Shown: piece after piece, positions 43,811 through 54,085 of the stretch
How the letters are laid out: each line of letters begins with the position of its first letter
Position numbering within the stretch: the first letter of the stretch is position 1
Origin: Phymorhynchus buccinoides
Lineage: Eukaryota > Mollusca > Gastropoda > Neogastropoda > Raphitomidae
Assembly: GCA_017654935.2 (NCBI GenBank)
Contig: CM065697.1
Span: 46,112,209 to 46,176,208, forward strand
Direction: 5' to 3'
DNA: 64,000 bases
Program-made: the position numbers and the translations under genes
The notes under the pieces: generated by a model
Database searches by the model: none
What the model was told of the DNA's origin: nothing
What the model saw: the letters and a program-made list of their open reading frames with translations, nothing else

Positions 43811-44231
43811 GGGGGGGGGGGGGGGGGGGGGGGGATCAGACAGGGAATGGAGGGGGAAAAGGTGCCGTAAGGGAGACATATAGGAATTGGAGGCGGGAAA
43901 GGGAGGAGGGAGGGAATATGGACGAGAAGAGAGGGTGAAAGGGAGGGGTAGGGGTAAGGAGGTGGAGGGGGAAGGTAATCGAGGTGATGGGGCAGTTACT
44001 ATTTATCTGTGTGACTTCATTTCAACTGTTAGTTAGGGATGTCATTCTTTCATTCATTATTTCATGCGCATGCGCGCGCATGGTGTGTGTATGGATGTGG
44101 GTGTGTTTCTGTGTTATCTTGTTCAACATTATAAGTCATTATTATCAATTTTGCTATTATGATTGATGTCATTATTATCAGAAGTAGTCCTACTGTCCTC
44201 ATTGATGGTTCTACTGATGTATTACTAGTGT
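43811..44231. other. Poly-G and purine-rich DNA; no gene
   Basis: Poly-G 43811-43834, GA/GGGA-rich to 43990, then AT-rich. Nothing else. Confidence 0.5.
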
Positions 44232-44320
44232 ATCATCATCATCATCATCATCATCATCACAATCGTTACCATCATCACAATCGTTATCATCATCATCATC
44301 ATCATCACAATCGTCATCAT
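44232..44320. repeat. (ATC)n microsatellite, left half
   Basis: (ATC)n with CACAATCGTT interruptions, split by the LTR retrotransposon. The right half is 50514-50568. Confidence 0.9.
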
Positions 44321-46056
44321 TGTGACGAGGTAATGGGTTAAAAGGCTAAGTCCCTAGGGAAGACTTTAGAAAATTTGCCTTTAGCCCACTTCTCTAGGGT
44401 ATGGGAGATGAGCAACTTTCCCGGCCCCTTTTCATCTAATAAATTTATATTTGTGCCCGGGTTCTGGCTCGTATGGTTGTAAGAAATACAAGTGGTTGAA
44501 TTGCTCTAAATGGCAGACAGAGAGAAGTAGGGTTTTACATGAACTTACAAGACTCCCACTCTCATCAGTCTGACCAAAGGGTTCAGGATTATTTGACACT
44601 TGTATTTTATTTACTCCCAAAATCTGCATAAGATTATGCAACAATAATAATAAAGCAGCTCAATGGCGCCAAAACAAAATATGGAAAAAAACAATGAAAT
44701 CCGAAAGGATTCACAAGACTTTTGTCTTTCTATAAGGTTCGCCCCATGCCGGAAGGGTTACTAATTATCTTCAGTGTCCGTAGGAAAGTTCAAATGATTG
44801 GCGCAGTCCGGTGGACTTAGCTGTTTCAAGTTCCTCCGTAGGTGATCGGCGAGTGCTGGGTTGGCTGGGCTTGCTCGTCAGATGAGAGTAGCTCCCAGTC
44901 GTTCCGGTTACGGCTTCGCGGGATGGCACGGTTCAGGCGTGGTCTCCTCGCGGATTCTGGGTGCGGGTCGTCTTGGCGGCGGTCCCGTCTTGGTGCTTGG
45001 TGAGTCCGGGATGATCGTCCGGCCCACGATGCCCTGCTGATAATCACAGGAGAAGGTGGATGTAGATCTCTATGGCTTAGAGACAAGGGGCTTCAGTCGG
45101 CAGGGAATTAGTGAATCCCAACCGGCTAGAAGGCTTCCCTTGTACAATAGCACTAATTAATAAATAAACTGAATTTCAGTTAACAAACTGAGATCAGTAA
45201 AACATAAAAGGTGATCAAGACAACATCACTCTCCATCCAACACCTGGAAAGGAATGGTATCATAAAGTGCAAGATTGCGGCCCATAGGTTTCCTACTAAA
45301 AATAGACAAAAGGGTTAGTAGGCATAAACTCCGGTTCTGGTACCAAAAGTGTTCAAGTCAAAAACACACACACACACACAAATAATCAGTGCACATAAAT
45401 AGAATAGAATGTTTACCACTTCTTTTCTATAACATATCTATCTACTCCTTATTCATCATTGAACATAGGATCTAGATCAAAACTAGGGTCAAACAAACCA
45501 GATCTCAATCACCTGCCATCAATAATACTTACTAGTGGGCTTATGATGACTGGTTGTGAGTGTTGCTCTAGCTACGTTTCAGCGTCTTGTGTGAAAACTT
45601 TTTCTCACCACTCCAATTATAGCCTTCACTTTCAAACAATGAAAGCCTGTCATTGGTTTATAGCAGTCGACACATCACAAGATGATGTTCAAAATGTACA
45701 GAACAATCACGCGCCGATTACAGCATTATCACATGCCGGACATTCCTAACCTTGCTCATGATAGGAAAGGTAAAACCGTCTTCAAAGGGAGATGACCGTG
45801 GTTGTCACTGTCTCGTGATGAGACGGTAGATAAGAGGGGGGGAGGGGGTGAAGGGAGATAACCTCGGTAGGGGTTACATGCTGACAGGGGCGGGTAGATT
45901 GGCTTCAAAGAGACCACTCCCTTAATCGGCTTCTGTTTGAAGCTGCGGCTGGTCGAGAAATGAAAAGGAGAGAGGGTGGGGGGTGGGGAGGAGAGAAGGG
46001 GGGGGGGTGTAGATAAGAAATAAAGAAAGCGGGTCGCGCGGGACACTTACGTCACA
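44321..46056 (-). repeat. 3' LTR
   Basis: 1736 bp. Direct copy of 48592-50513 apart from the 157-bp insert (170 bp with its TSD copy) and minor differences. The 70-codon ORFs shared by both LTRs show no domain. Confidence 0.92.
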
Positions 46057-46072
46057 GAGGCCCCCCGAAGAA
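46057..46072 (-). promoter_or_regulatory. Putative polypurine tract
   Basis: On the minus strand CTTCGGGGGGCCTC lies immediately upstream of the 3' LTR; the G6 core would prime plus-strand synthesis. It is short and interrupted by pyrimidines. Confidence 0.5.
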
Positions 46073-46140
46073 AAGATTCTGGTACCGGAATCTTCCTGTG
46101 GAACGCCGACTCCACTTTCGACTTGGGCGACAGGGACAAA

Positions 46141-48318
46141 TTAGTGGGGAGACTGGGTCGGCTGGAATGGTGGAACATCTGGTCGCAACACAGAGTTCAA
46201 AGGAGCAGGTGGGTTAGAGATCAGTGGAATGGATTCCGACTGAGGTTGGTGCGGCAATCCTGTGTTGAGTTGTCCCAAGGTTGATTGCAGAATAGCAAAC
46301 ACCTCTTGCCTGAGTTTCCCCTTTAGCCTGGATTCATCATTGCTGATGATGTGGTTTGGTAGGCCGATTCGGGCGAAAATGGCTTTGAGTGCCGCGGCTA
46401 CCTGGCTAGCATCAAGTGAGGAGATTGGGGCGGCATCGCACTGCATGGTACATATGTCGACCACGGTGACTATGTACCGGAATTTCTTCTTCCGTTGAGG
46501 TAGAGGCCCGACCAAGTCGACTGCCACTCGCTGGAAGGGAGGGGTAGGTGACGGCTGTACGTGGGTGTTTGCGGGTACAGTGCTGCCTTTCACCTGAGGT
46601 ACCTGTGGCGAGTGGTCTTGGGTCGTTAGGCGGACATTCCTTGGGAAGGATTTTCCAAGTTGTGGCGGACTTGGGGACTTGGGACAATCTGGATTGGCTC
46701 GCGCGGCAATTTGGTTTGCCGCGTTGAGAGGTTTCTTCCCCGCTGAGGGAGTTTTGCTCTTTGGGAAGGAGGGAGGGAGTTGGTTTGTGGATTGGGGAGA
46801 AGGGAATGCTGCTGAAACTATGGCAGGTTGAGAGGGGTGCCCTAAAAACACATACTGTGATCCCAGTATGAGGTCATAGACAGGACTGTCCATGAGCACT
46901 GCCTTGATGGGTCCCTTAACATATCTGGTGTCGACATTGATTATGGCGACTGGCAAAGTGGAAGGGGGGATTGAAGCATCAGGGCCTTGCAGAGAGATGA
47001 AGTCTCCCGTGTATGCTGACGCGGGGACTAAGGATCCGCAGACAATGGCGTCGCATGACAGTCCAGTGTCATAGAGACACTGAACAGGGATGTTGTTGAC
47101 AGTCGCCTGTCCAACGACTGACGGTGTGCCTGGACACTGGATTGGGGAGGGGTTTGTGCAATTCTGCGAAGTCGAGACGACTTGCATAGTTGCAACATTT
47201 TGCCGCTTGTAAGCAAGTTTCCTGCAGTCATCCCGATTGTGGGTGTTCGACTTGCAGTATGAGCAGAATAAGGGTTGTCCCAGTGGTTGTCGTTCATGGG
47301 TAGAACTGTTTGACCCACTGTTGGAGTTGGGGTTAAACCTGCTCTGCTGTGAAGCAGTGGACCCAATAACTTGCTGCAGTTTTGGCCTTTTAGGGGCGCT
47401 AGGTTCATCATGGGCTAGAGTGTACCTATCACTTAGCTGGATGAGGTCAGCCAGAGTTGTGGCACCTTGTTCGGCAGTAAAGGTGCGTAACTCTGGGGAC
47501 ATGGTTTCGCGCAGTTGCTCGCCAACCATCAGTTCCCGGAGATCCTCATAGGACTCAGTTTTGGCAGAAAGGGACACCCATTTTGTCAGATAGTTCCCCA
47601 GTCTATCTGAAAATTGGGCATAGGACTCTCCCCTACCTTTTCTGGTTGTCCGGAACTTTTTCCGGTAGGCGTCCGCTGTCAACTCGTATCTGTTGAGCAG
47701 GGCTTCTTTCAAAGCTGGGTAGTCGGTAATCTGGCTTGACGGAAGTTTGCTGTACACCTCATAAGCCACACCCCTGAGACTTTGGGCAAGCTTGAGGTTG
47801 TACTTTTCCGGAGCAAGCTCAAATTCCTGGGCCAGTCTTTCAAATCTATCGAGGAGTGCATCGATAGACTCGGTTGCCTCATTGAATGCCTCCAATGTGA
47901 AGGTCATGGCTGAGGTATGAATGGGAGGGGGAAAATTTTGAGGCACAGCAGTCTCAGAGTCTGCTGAGTTTTCAAGCTGCTTCATAGCTAGCTCATGGTC
48001 TCGCGCCTTTTCTCGCTCAGCGGCCTCAAGTTCGAGTTCTTTATTTTTGGCATCCTGCACTAGTTGCCTCTGCCTTAACTCATGAGTACGGATTTGCTCT
48101 TGCTCCTGAGCGTCGCGATCTTTATCTGCTTGTTGAGCCTCGCGAGCTTTGTCAGCCTCTTGAGCCTCATGAGCTCGCTGTTTGTCTTTCTCAGCCACCT
48201 CGCGAGCTTTCTCTTTGTCATATTCAGATATGACAAAATTTGCTAACTCTTGGCCTGACAATCCTAGAGACTCTCCCCATTCTTTAAGCTCCCGCCTAAG
48301 TTTAACAATCTCAGCCAT
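46141..48318 (-). CDS. Gag-protease-integrase-remnant fusion protein
   Basis: 725 residues, uninterrupted. Residues 1-120 are a charged coiled coil rich in Ala, Glu, Asp and Lys. About 135-305 form a capsid-type Gag domain; 195-300 (LLNRYELTADAYRKKFR...YEDLRELMVGEQL) resembles the SCAN-related Gag of Gmr1-like Ty3/mdg4 elements. A CX2CX4HX4C zinc knuckle is at 352-365. The aspartic protease has CLYDTG at 414-419 and YDLILG at 481-486. From about 595 comes an integrase core piece with its first acidic residue in AVDLVGPL (601) and second in SNDES (661). The third catalytic Glu is not evident and the tail is Pro-rich. RT and RNase H are missing, yet the frame is preserved across the deletion. 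It would form particles and depend on enzymes from a related full element. The ATG lies about 250 nt downstream of the primer site. Confidence 0.85.
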   Translation of the reverse strand: MAEIVKLRRELKEWGESLGLSGQELANFVISEYDKEKAREVAEKDKQRAHEAQEADKAREAQQADKDRDAQEQEQIRTHELRQRQLVQDAKNKELELEAAEREKARDHELAMKQLENSADSETAVPQNFPPPIHTSAMTFTLEAFNEATESIDALLDRFERLAQEFELAPEKYNLKLAQSLRGVAYEVYSKLPSSQITDYPALKEALLNRYELTADAYRKKFRTTRKGRGESYAQFSDRLGNYLTKWVSLSAKTESYEDLRELMVGEQLRETMSPELRTFTAEQGATTLADLIQLSDRYTLAHDEPSAPKRPKLQQVIGSTASQQSRFNPNSNSGSNSSTHERQPLGQPLFCSYCKSNTHNRDDCRKLAYKRQNVATMQVVSTSQNCTNPSPIQCPGTPSVVGQATVNNIPVQCLYDTGLSCDAIVCGSLVPASAYTGDFISLQGPDASIPPSTLPVAIINVDTRYVKGPIKAVLMDSPVYDLILGSQYVFLGHPSQPAIVSAAFPSPQSTNQLPPSFPKSKTPSAGKKPLNAANQIAARANPDCPKSPSPPQLGKSFPRNVRLTTQDHSPQVPQVKGSTVPANTHVQPSPTPPFQRVAVDLVGPLPQRKKKFRYIVTVVDICTMQCDAAPISSLDASQVAAALKAIFARIGLPNHIISNDESRLKGKLRQEVFAILQSTLGQLNTGLPHQPQSESIPLISNPPAPLNSVLRPDVPPFQPTQSPH

Positions 48319-48565
48319 GGTTGTAAATACAACTATTCAAAATAAAAACAAAGCTGCTGAGTTGAATGTATCAAACAACACTTAACTATTTCAGCATAAA
48401 CAGAAATAGCATGCACATCAAAATAAAGTCATAAATAACATTCAAACAAATCAAATCAAAACACAGTGAGCCAAATCACAATAACTTTCCCAGTGGACAC
48501 AAGATAAGTTTTTGAAAAGGAACTACAGTTTGAATTGAAATTTGTTAGACTTTATGAAAAAAAAT

Positions 48566-48585
48566 ATCCCGGACGCGAGCCCCCA
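48566..48585 (-). promoter_or_regulatory. Primer-binding site, tRNA-Pro-like with 2-nt insertion
   Basis: Minus strand TGGGGGCTCGCGTCCGGGAT, six nt from the 5' LTR. The proline tRNA primer site long known from murine leukaemia virus is TGGGGGCTCGTCCGGGAT; here CG is inserted after position 10. Confidence 0.7.
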
Positions 48586-48591
48586 ATTAGA

Positions 48592-50513
48592 TGTGACGAG
48601 GTAATGGGTTAAAAGGCTAAGTCCCTAGGGAAGACTTTAGAAAATTTGCCTTTAGCCCACTTCTCTAGGGTATGGGAGATGAGCAACTTTCCCGGCCCCT
48701 TTTCATCTAATAAATTTATATTTGTGCCCGGGTTCTGGCTCGTATGGTTGTAAGAAATACAAGTGGTTGAATTGCTCTAAATGGCAGACAGAGAGAAGTA
48801 GGGTTTTACATGAAATTACAAGACTCCCACTCTCATCAGTCTGACCAAAGGGTTCAGGATTATTTGACACTTGTATTTTATTTACTCCCAAAATCTGCAT
48901 AAGATTATGCAACAATAATAATAAAGCAGCTCAATGGCGCCAAAACAAAATATGGATAAAAAAAACAATGAAATCCGAAAGGATTCACAAGACTTTTGTC
49001 TTTCTATAAGGTTCGCCCCATGCCGGAAGGGTTACTAATTATCTTCAGTGTCCGTAGGAAAGTTCAAATGATTGGCGCAGTCCGGTGGACTTAGCTGTTT
49101 CAAGTTCCTCCGTGGTGATCGGCGAGTGCTGGGTTGGCTGGGCTTGCTCGTCAGGTGAGAGTAGCTCCCAGTCGTTCCGGTTACGGCTTCGCGGGATGGC
49201 ACGGTTCAGGCGTGGTCTCCTCGCGGATTCTGGGTGCGGGTCGTCTTGGCGGCGGTCCCGTCTTGGTGCTTGGTGGAGTCCGGGATGATCGTCCGGCCCA
49301 CGATGCCCTGCTGATAATCACAGGAGAAGGTGGATGTAGATCTCTATGGCTTAGAGACAAGGGGCTTCAGTCGGCAGGGCATTAGTGAATCCCAACCGGC
49401 TAGAAGGCTTCCCTTGTACAATAGCACTAATTAATAAATAAACTGAATTTCAGTTAACAAACTGAGATCAGTAAAACATAAAAGGTGATCAAGACAACAT
49501 CACTCTCCATCCAACACCTGGAAAGGAATGGTATCATAAAGTGCAAGATTGCGGCCCATAGGTTTCCTACTAAAAATAGACAAAAGGGTTAGTAGGCATA
49601 AACTCCGGTTCTGGTACCAAAAGTGTTCAAGTCAAAAACACACACACACACACAAATAATCAGTGCACATAAATGGAATAGAATGTTTACCACTTCTTTT
49701 CTATAACATATCTATCTACTCCTTATTCATCATTGAACATAGGATCTAGATCAAAACTAGGGTCAAACAAACCAGATCTCAATCACCTGCCATCAATAAG
49801 AGAGAGAAAATGGAGTTGTACGTCCTCTTGGTCTGAATCAGACACATATGGGACATTTGTAAATACAAATATGGTGGGAACAATACTGGAGGCAATGCCC
49901 GGAGGCAGTGCAAAACCAGTAAAGTCCCGATTTTTTAATATGTGGTGGGGGTTTTCCTGCCATCAATAATACTTACTAGTGGGCTTATGATGACTGGTTG
50001 TGAGTGTTGCTCTAGCTACGTTTCAGCGTCTTGTGTGAAAACTTTTTCTCACCAATCCAATTATAGCCTTCACTTTCAAACAATGAAAGCCTGTCATTGG
50101 TTTATAGCAGTCGACACATCACAAGATGATGTTCAAAATGTACAGAACAATCACGCGCCGATTACAGCATTATCACATGCCGGACATTCCTAACCTTGCT
50201 CATGATAGGAAAGGCAAAACCGTCTTCAAAGGGAGATGACCGTGGTTGTCACTGTCTCGTGATGAGACGGTAGATAAGAGGGGGGGGGGGGGTGAAGGGA
50301 GATAACCTCGGTAGGGGTTACATGCTGACAGGGGCGGGTAGATCGGCTTCAAAGAGACCACTCCCTTAATCGGCTTCTGTTTGAAGCTGCGGCTGGTCGA
50401 GAAATGAAAAGGAGAGAGGGTGGGGGGTGGGGAGGAGAGAAGGGGGGGGGGGGGGGGGGGTGTAGATAGATAAGAAATAAAGAAAGCGGGTCGCGCGGGA
50501 CACTTACGTCACA
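48592..50513 (-). repeat. 5' LTR, carrying a 157-bp insertion
   Basis: 1922 bp. The same as the 3' LTR except for the insert at 49799-49955 and its target duplication, a longer G run near 50441-50460 and an extra TAGA near 50467. Confidence 0.92.
49799..49955 (+). mobile_element. R5 single-arm insertion in the 5' LTR
   Basis: Flanked by the 13-bp direct repeat CCTGCCATCAATA (49786-49798, 49956-49968), which is single in the other LTR. The insert matches one arm of the palindrome at 31945-32490. A 13-bp duplication suggests target-primed or SINE-like insertion. Confidence 0.8.
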
Positions 50514-50880
50514 ATCATCATCATCATCACAATCGTTATCATCATCATCATCACAATCGTTATCATCATTCTTGTTTTTCTTATTATTACTAAGGTCCGT
50601 TTCATTGCAGAAATATTGTAAAAAAAATGTATTTACAATTATTTTATCATTTGTAAGTTGTATGTAGAATGTGTGTTTTGTAAACTTTAAATCCTTGTAA
50701 ATGAAGTAGAAGGGTATTTTTGTTCTTGCAAAATTTGTTTATTATAATTAGTCATGTAATTGGTATGTCGATGGCAGTATGATTTTATTTTAAGTTGCAG
50801 TATTGTATCCAAACTTGATTGAGAATGTGAATGTGGTCTATGTTTCTTCTTAGAATGTTCATATTGTAACTATTTTACTC
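50514..50880. other. (ATC)n right half, then AT-rich; no gene
   Basis: (ATC)n to about 50568. AT-rich afterward, likely part of a LINE 3' UTR that ends at 51180. Confidence 0.6.
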
Positions 50881-50899
50881 TTGTATAATTAATTGTGGG

Positions 50900-51030
50900 A
50901 GAGTGTGTGTATGTGTGCGTGCGTGCGTTCATATGTGTGTTTGTGTATGTGTGTGTGTGTGTGCCTGCGTGCATGCAGGCGTGCGTGCGTGCGTGTGTGT
51001 GCGCGCGCGTATGTGTGTGTGTGTGTGTGA
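50900..51030. repeat. GT/GTGC microsatellite
   Basis: Interrupted (GT)n with GTGC and GCGC segments. Confidence 0.85.
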
Positions 51031-51109
51031 GGAAGTAAGAGAACGTTGCGTGCAATCATCGTGTTTATCTTACTTTCTAATGATTGATTATTTGTTTGCC
51101 TTTAATGTT

Positions 51110-51185
51110 CTTGTTATCAATGTAAAGCGCACTGAGCTCATGTGAGAAAGAGCGCTATATAAATTCCCATTATTATTATTACTAC
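51110..51185 (+). repeat. LINE-type tail AAAGCGC...TATATAAAT(TATT)n
   Basis: TGTAAAGCGCACTGAGCTCA, GCGCTATATAAATTCCCATT, then (ATT)n. Confidence 0.7.
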
Positions 51186-51340
51186 TAATAGCATTGGTAG
51201 TGGTGGTGGTTCCCAATTTACTTATTCATTATTTATCATCATCTTCATCATTATCACTGTTGTTGTAGTGATTGTCCACTGAACTCTTTTAATGCACAAG
51301 TTTCTCCACTCACACGCACACACGGCAAAAGCGACAAAAA

Positions 51341-52003
51341 ATGACGTATCCATTTCCACCATTGTATGTGCAAGGCAACAAAATTGAAGAAGTGGCGTCA
51401 CATAAAGTTTTAGGTATCACTGTTGATAATAACTTACTGTGGTCAGATCATATATCTAAACTGGGTAAATGCATCTCAAAAAAGATTTATCAATTGACAA
51501 AAATTAAAAACTTTTTAAATCTTCAGTCACGTAAAATATTTTTCCATGCTCACATTATGTCTCACATTAATAACTCATCAACCCTTTGGGACAGTACTAG
51601 TGAAGCTAATCTAAAACATATAAGTCGGTTACATAAACGAGCTGTGAAACTAATACTGATGAAATCAAGCACCCTAACAGCTAATGATTACAATAAATTA
51701 AACATTTTGCCACTAAAAGACAGACTTCTCTTCAACAAATGCCTCTGCATGTTTAGTGTGGTAAATGGAGTCGCTCCCCCAAAAATTATCAAGACTTTTG
51801 TTATAAACCCAAATAGACACACACCCACAAGCTTTCTTTCCCCAGACCACGAAATAATGTTTACAAAACTAGTTTTGTTTACTCAGGGGGCACATCATGG
51901 AATAATCTGTCTCTTTCTCTAAAATCGTGGGCTTCAAAACAAACGTTTAAAAAAGCACTTAAAAAGAATATGCTTCATACCTTGTACAAATACCTAATGT
52001 GAA
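51341..52003 (+). pseudogene. LINE ORF2 C-terminus, same clade as 24824-25900
   Basis: The plus-strand frame gives KIEEVASHKVLGITVD, QLTKIKNFLNLQSRKIFFHA, SSTLWDSTSEANLKHI and SSTLTANDYNKLNILPLKDR. It aligns collinearly with the minus-strand copy but is clearly diverged. Near 51880-51890 a frameshift moves the end (SWNNLSLSLKSWASKQTF, then YKYLM) to another frame with TGA about 52003. The RT catalytic part is absent: 5'-truncated after FADD. A 3' UTR may extend to about 52190. Confidence 0.8.
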
Positions 52004-52260
52004 TATGAGAATGAGTGCCTAAGGCTCTATTGTTGCTGTTGTAAATTGTTTTGTGTTTATGCCGCCTTGCTCTAGTAGAGGAGGAGACTTTACAGGTGCT
52101 GTGTAAATTCATGTTTTGTTTTCGTTGGTGTTTGATTTTAATAATTTCATTCCTTTTGTGCTTTAAATGTAAGCGGTGTTCGTTTTCTGTTTTTGTTTCC
52201 CTCTGAGTTGTGCTTTTGTTCGGATATTTTTCTTCTTTCTCATGTCCGAGTAATCTATGA

Positions 52261-52262
<2 letters not shown>

Positions 52263-52312
<50 letters not shown>

Positions 52313-52468
52313 GTTCTTATCTCTCGATTCTGGTGTCTCTGTTGTTTCTCTGTCTCTATCTCTCTTTCTGTTCTTATCTCTCGATTCTGGTGTCTCTGTT
52401 GTTTCTCTGTCTCTCTCTCTCTATCTCTCTTTCTGTTCTTATCTCTCGATTCTGGTGTCTCTGTTGTT

Positions 52469-52517
<49 letters not shown>

Positions 52518-52620
52518 GTTCTTATCTCTCGATTCTGGTGTCTCTGTTGTTTCTCTGTCTCTATCTCTCTTTCTGTTCTTATCTCTCGATTCTGGTGTCT
52601 CTGTTGTTTCTCTGTCTCTT
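52263..52620. repeat. (CT)n plus five-unit minisatellite
   Basis: Each unit of about 57-85 bp contains TTCTGTTCTTATCTCTCGAT, then TCTGGTGTCTCTGTTGTTTC, with (CT)n spacers of differing length. Units start near 52309, 52369, 52430, 52513 and 52572. The three overlapping Ser/Leu ORFs are artefacts. Confidence 0.85.
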
Positions 52621-52799
52621 TGTCTCAGTCATTATTATTTTCCCCAACTCCATATTCCGCTTTCCTTTTATTCTACCGCTATGATTACATTTGTACATAT
52701 GTATATTATGATCTTTGTATTGTGCTTGTATGAAGTGTATGTATTTTCCCCATGATTTTGATTGTGGTTGATTTTTTCTCCAGTATATGCTTTATTTAT

Positions 52800-52912
52800 T
52801 TGCATTAATTGTTTTTCTTATTTATTTATGACGACAGGATGTAAAAAAGCTTTATCAAGCTTACTGTTTTATCGTCAATAAAGAACATTTTGACTTGACT
52901 TGACTTGACACG
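52800..52912 (+). mobile_element. LINE 3' tail with (TTGAC)n end
   Basis: ATCGTCAATAAAGAACATTT followed by TTGACTTGACTTGAC; tail style of I/Nimb-like LINEs. Confidence 0.5.
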
Positions 52913-53218
52913 CACACACACACACACACACACAAATTACATGCACACGCACACATTCTCTCTCTCTCACACCCACACATACACCAGCTTCACACATGAA
53001 TGTGTTTTTTGGTATCAAATAACAACACTTAAGGCTCTTGGAAATGTCCATCACACAGACAATAGGATGAAAGAGAGCAGGAAAAAAGTCTACCTGAAAA
53101 AAGGGGGGGGGAAGGAAAAAATAAGAAGGGGAAGAAAAGGAGGAAAGGAAGGAAAAAATAAAAGAAAGGGTTAAAAATGAAGGGGAAAAAATGAAGGCGG
53201 AAGTGGTGGTGGGTTGCA
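52913..53218. other. CA and purine-rich DNA; no gene
   Basis: (CA)n at 52913-52935, CT/CA mix to 52990, and a polypurine stretch 53095-53195. Confidence 0.6.
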
Positions 53219-53410
53219 TGATGAGTGAGCAAGATAGCGGAGAGCGGATGAATGATTGGGTGTGGTGTGAGAGTTACATATTTGTTTTAATGTAAATTTA
53301 TGTTTCATATTTTTATGATGAGAGAGCAAGAGAGCGGATGAATGATTGGGTGTGGTGTGAGAGTTACATATTTGTTTTAATGTACATATTTTTTCCATAT
53401 TTTTATATAA
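53219..53410. repeat. Two-copy direct repeat, 96-bp period
   Basis: GAGCGGATGAATGATTGGGT and GTTACATATTTGTTTTAATG occur in both units, starting at 53219 and 53315. Confidence 0.85.
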
Positions 53411-53609
53411 TAGTTTGATATATCTCATCTTATTTTACACGGTGGAAGACAAGTTTCCACTGTGCGTTGTACAATGCCAATGGACAATAAAGAAACTTGT
53501 GACTTATGCTAGTACTTTCAAACATGTCATAGAACATAGTCTTTATATTTTTTACACTCGTTTATAAACAGATTCATATGTATCATCTGTGTGTTTAGTA
53601 TATTTACCA

Positions 53610-53658
<49 letters not shown>

Positions 53659-53789
53659 GAGAATCTAAAAACGAACTGGAAAAGAAAGATGCATAATCAT
53701 AACTTGTGAACTTTCCATCGTTTTTCTTTATTTGTAAGAACATCTTTACCTTTACCCAATCTTTTTACTTCAAAGGATGCATGCAACAT
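53411..53789. other. No gene; AATAAA-like tail and (GT)n
   Basis: ATGGACAATAAAGAAACTTG at about 53480 resembles a retroposon 3' end. (GT)n at 53612-53651. Confidence 0.5.
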
Positions 53790-54085
53790 TCTTCTTCTTC
53801 TTCGTTCGCTCAGACAGTTTCCTGTCATATGAGCGTAGATGCGTCATGCTGCCGTTATACACCCAACTAGGAAATAGGCAGGCCCAGCATGTCTAACTTT
53901 GGCTGAAGAAATCTTTGTAAGAATTTATAGAAAAAAAGGCAGGAGATAGAAAGATAGCAGATGACAGTAAGCAAAGGGGAAAGGCAGAGTCAAAGAGAAT
54001 GACAGAATTATAGGAAGTTACAAGCACAGAAGGTGGGGGAACTATTTGTACAAAAGACCCCCCGGTATCCCCACGGGGGGCATGC
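53790..54085 (+). repeat. Dispersed repeat R2, copy 3
   Basis: Starts TTCTTCTTCTTCGTTCGCTC and ends GGTATCCCCACGGGG. Shares GCGTCATGCTGCCGTTATAC-like and GGAAGTTACAAGCACAGAAG blocks. Confidence 0.65.

Larger units (their letters stand above)
44321..50513 (-). mobile_element. Non-autonomous Ty3/mdg4-type LTR retrotransposon
   Basis: Two long direct LTRs, TG...CA termini (TGTGACG...CGTCACA), a 5-bp TSD ATCAT (44316-44320, 50514-50518), a tRNA-Pro-like primer site and a G-rich polypurine tract. The single ORF lacks reverse transcriptase and RNase H. The LTRs differ by roughly eight substitutions by eye over about 1.73 kb, plus indels, so insertion is recent. Orientation is minus. Confidence 0.9.

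Noticed and set aside
44432..44644. 70-codon ORF in both LTRs as a gene
   Set aside because: Lies wholly within the LTR, has no domain, and is present twice simply because the LTRs are identical.
52193..52755. Three overlapping ORFs of 140-163 codons with repeated LISRFWCLCCFSV
   Set aside because: A minisatellite read in three frames, with no evidence of selection for one frame.
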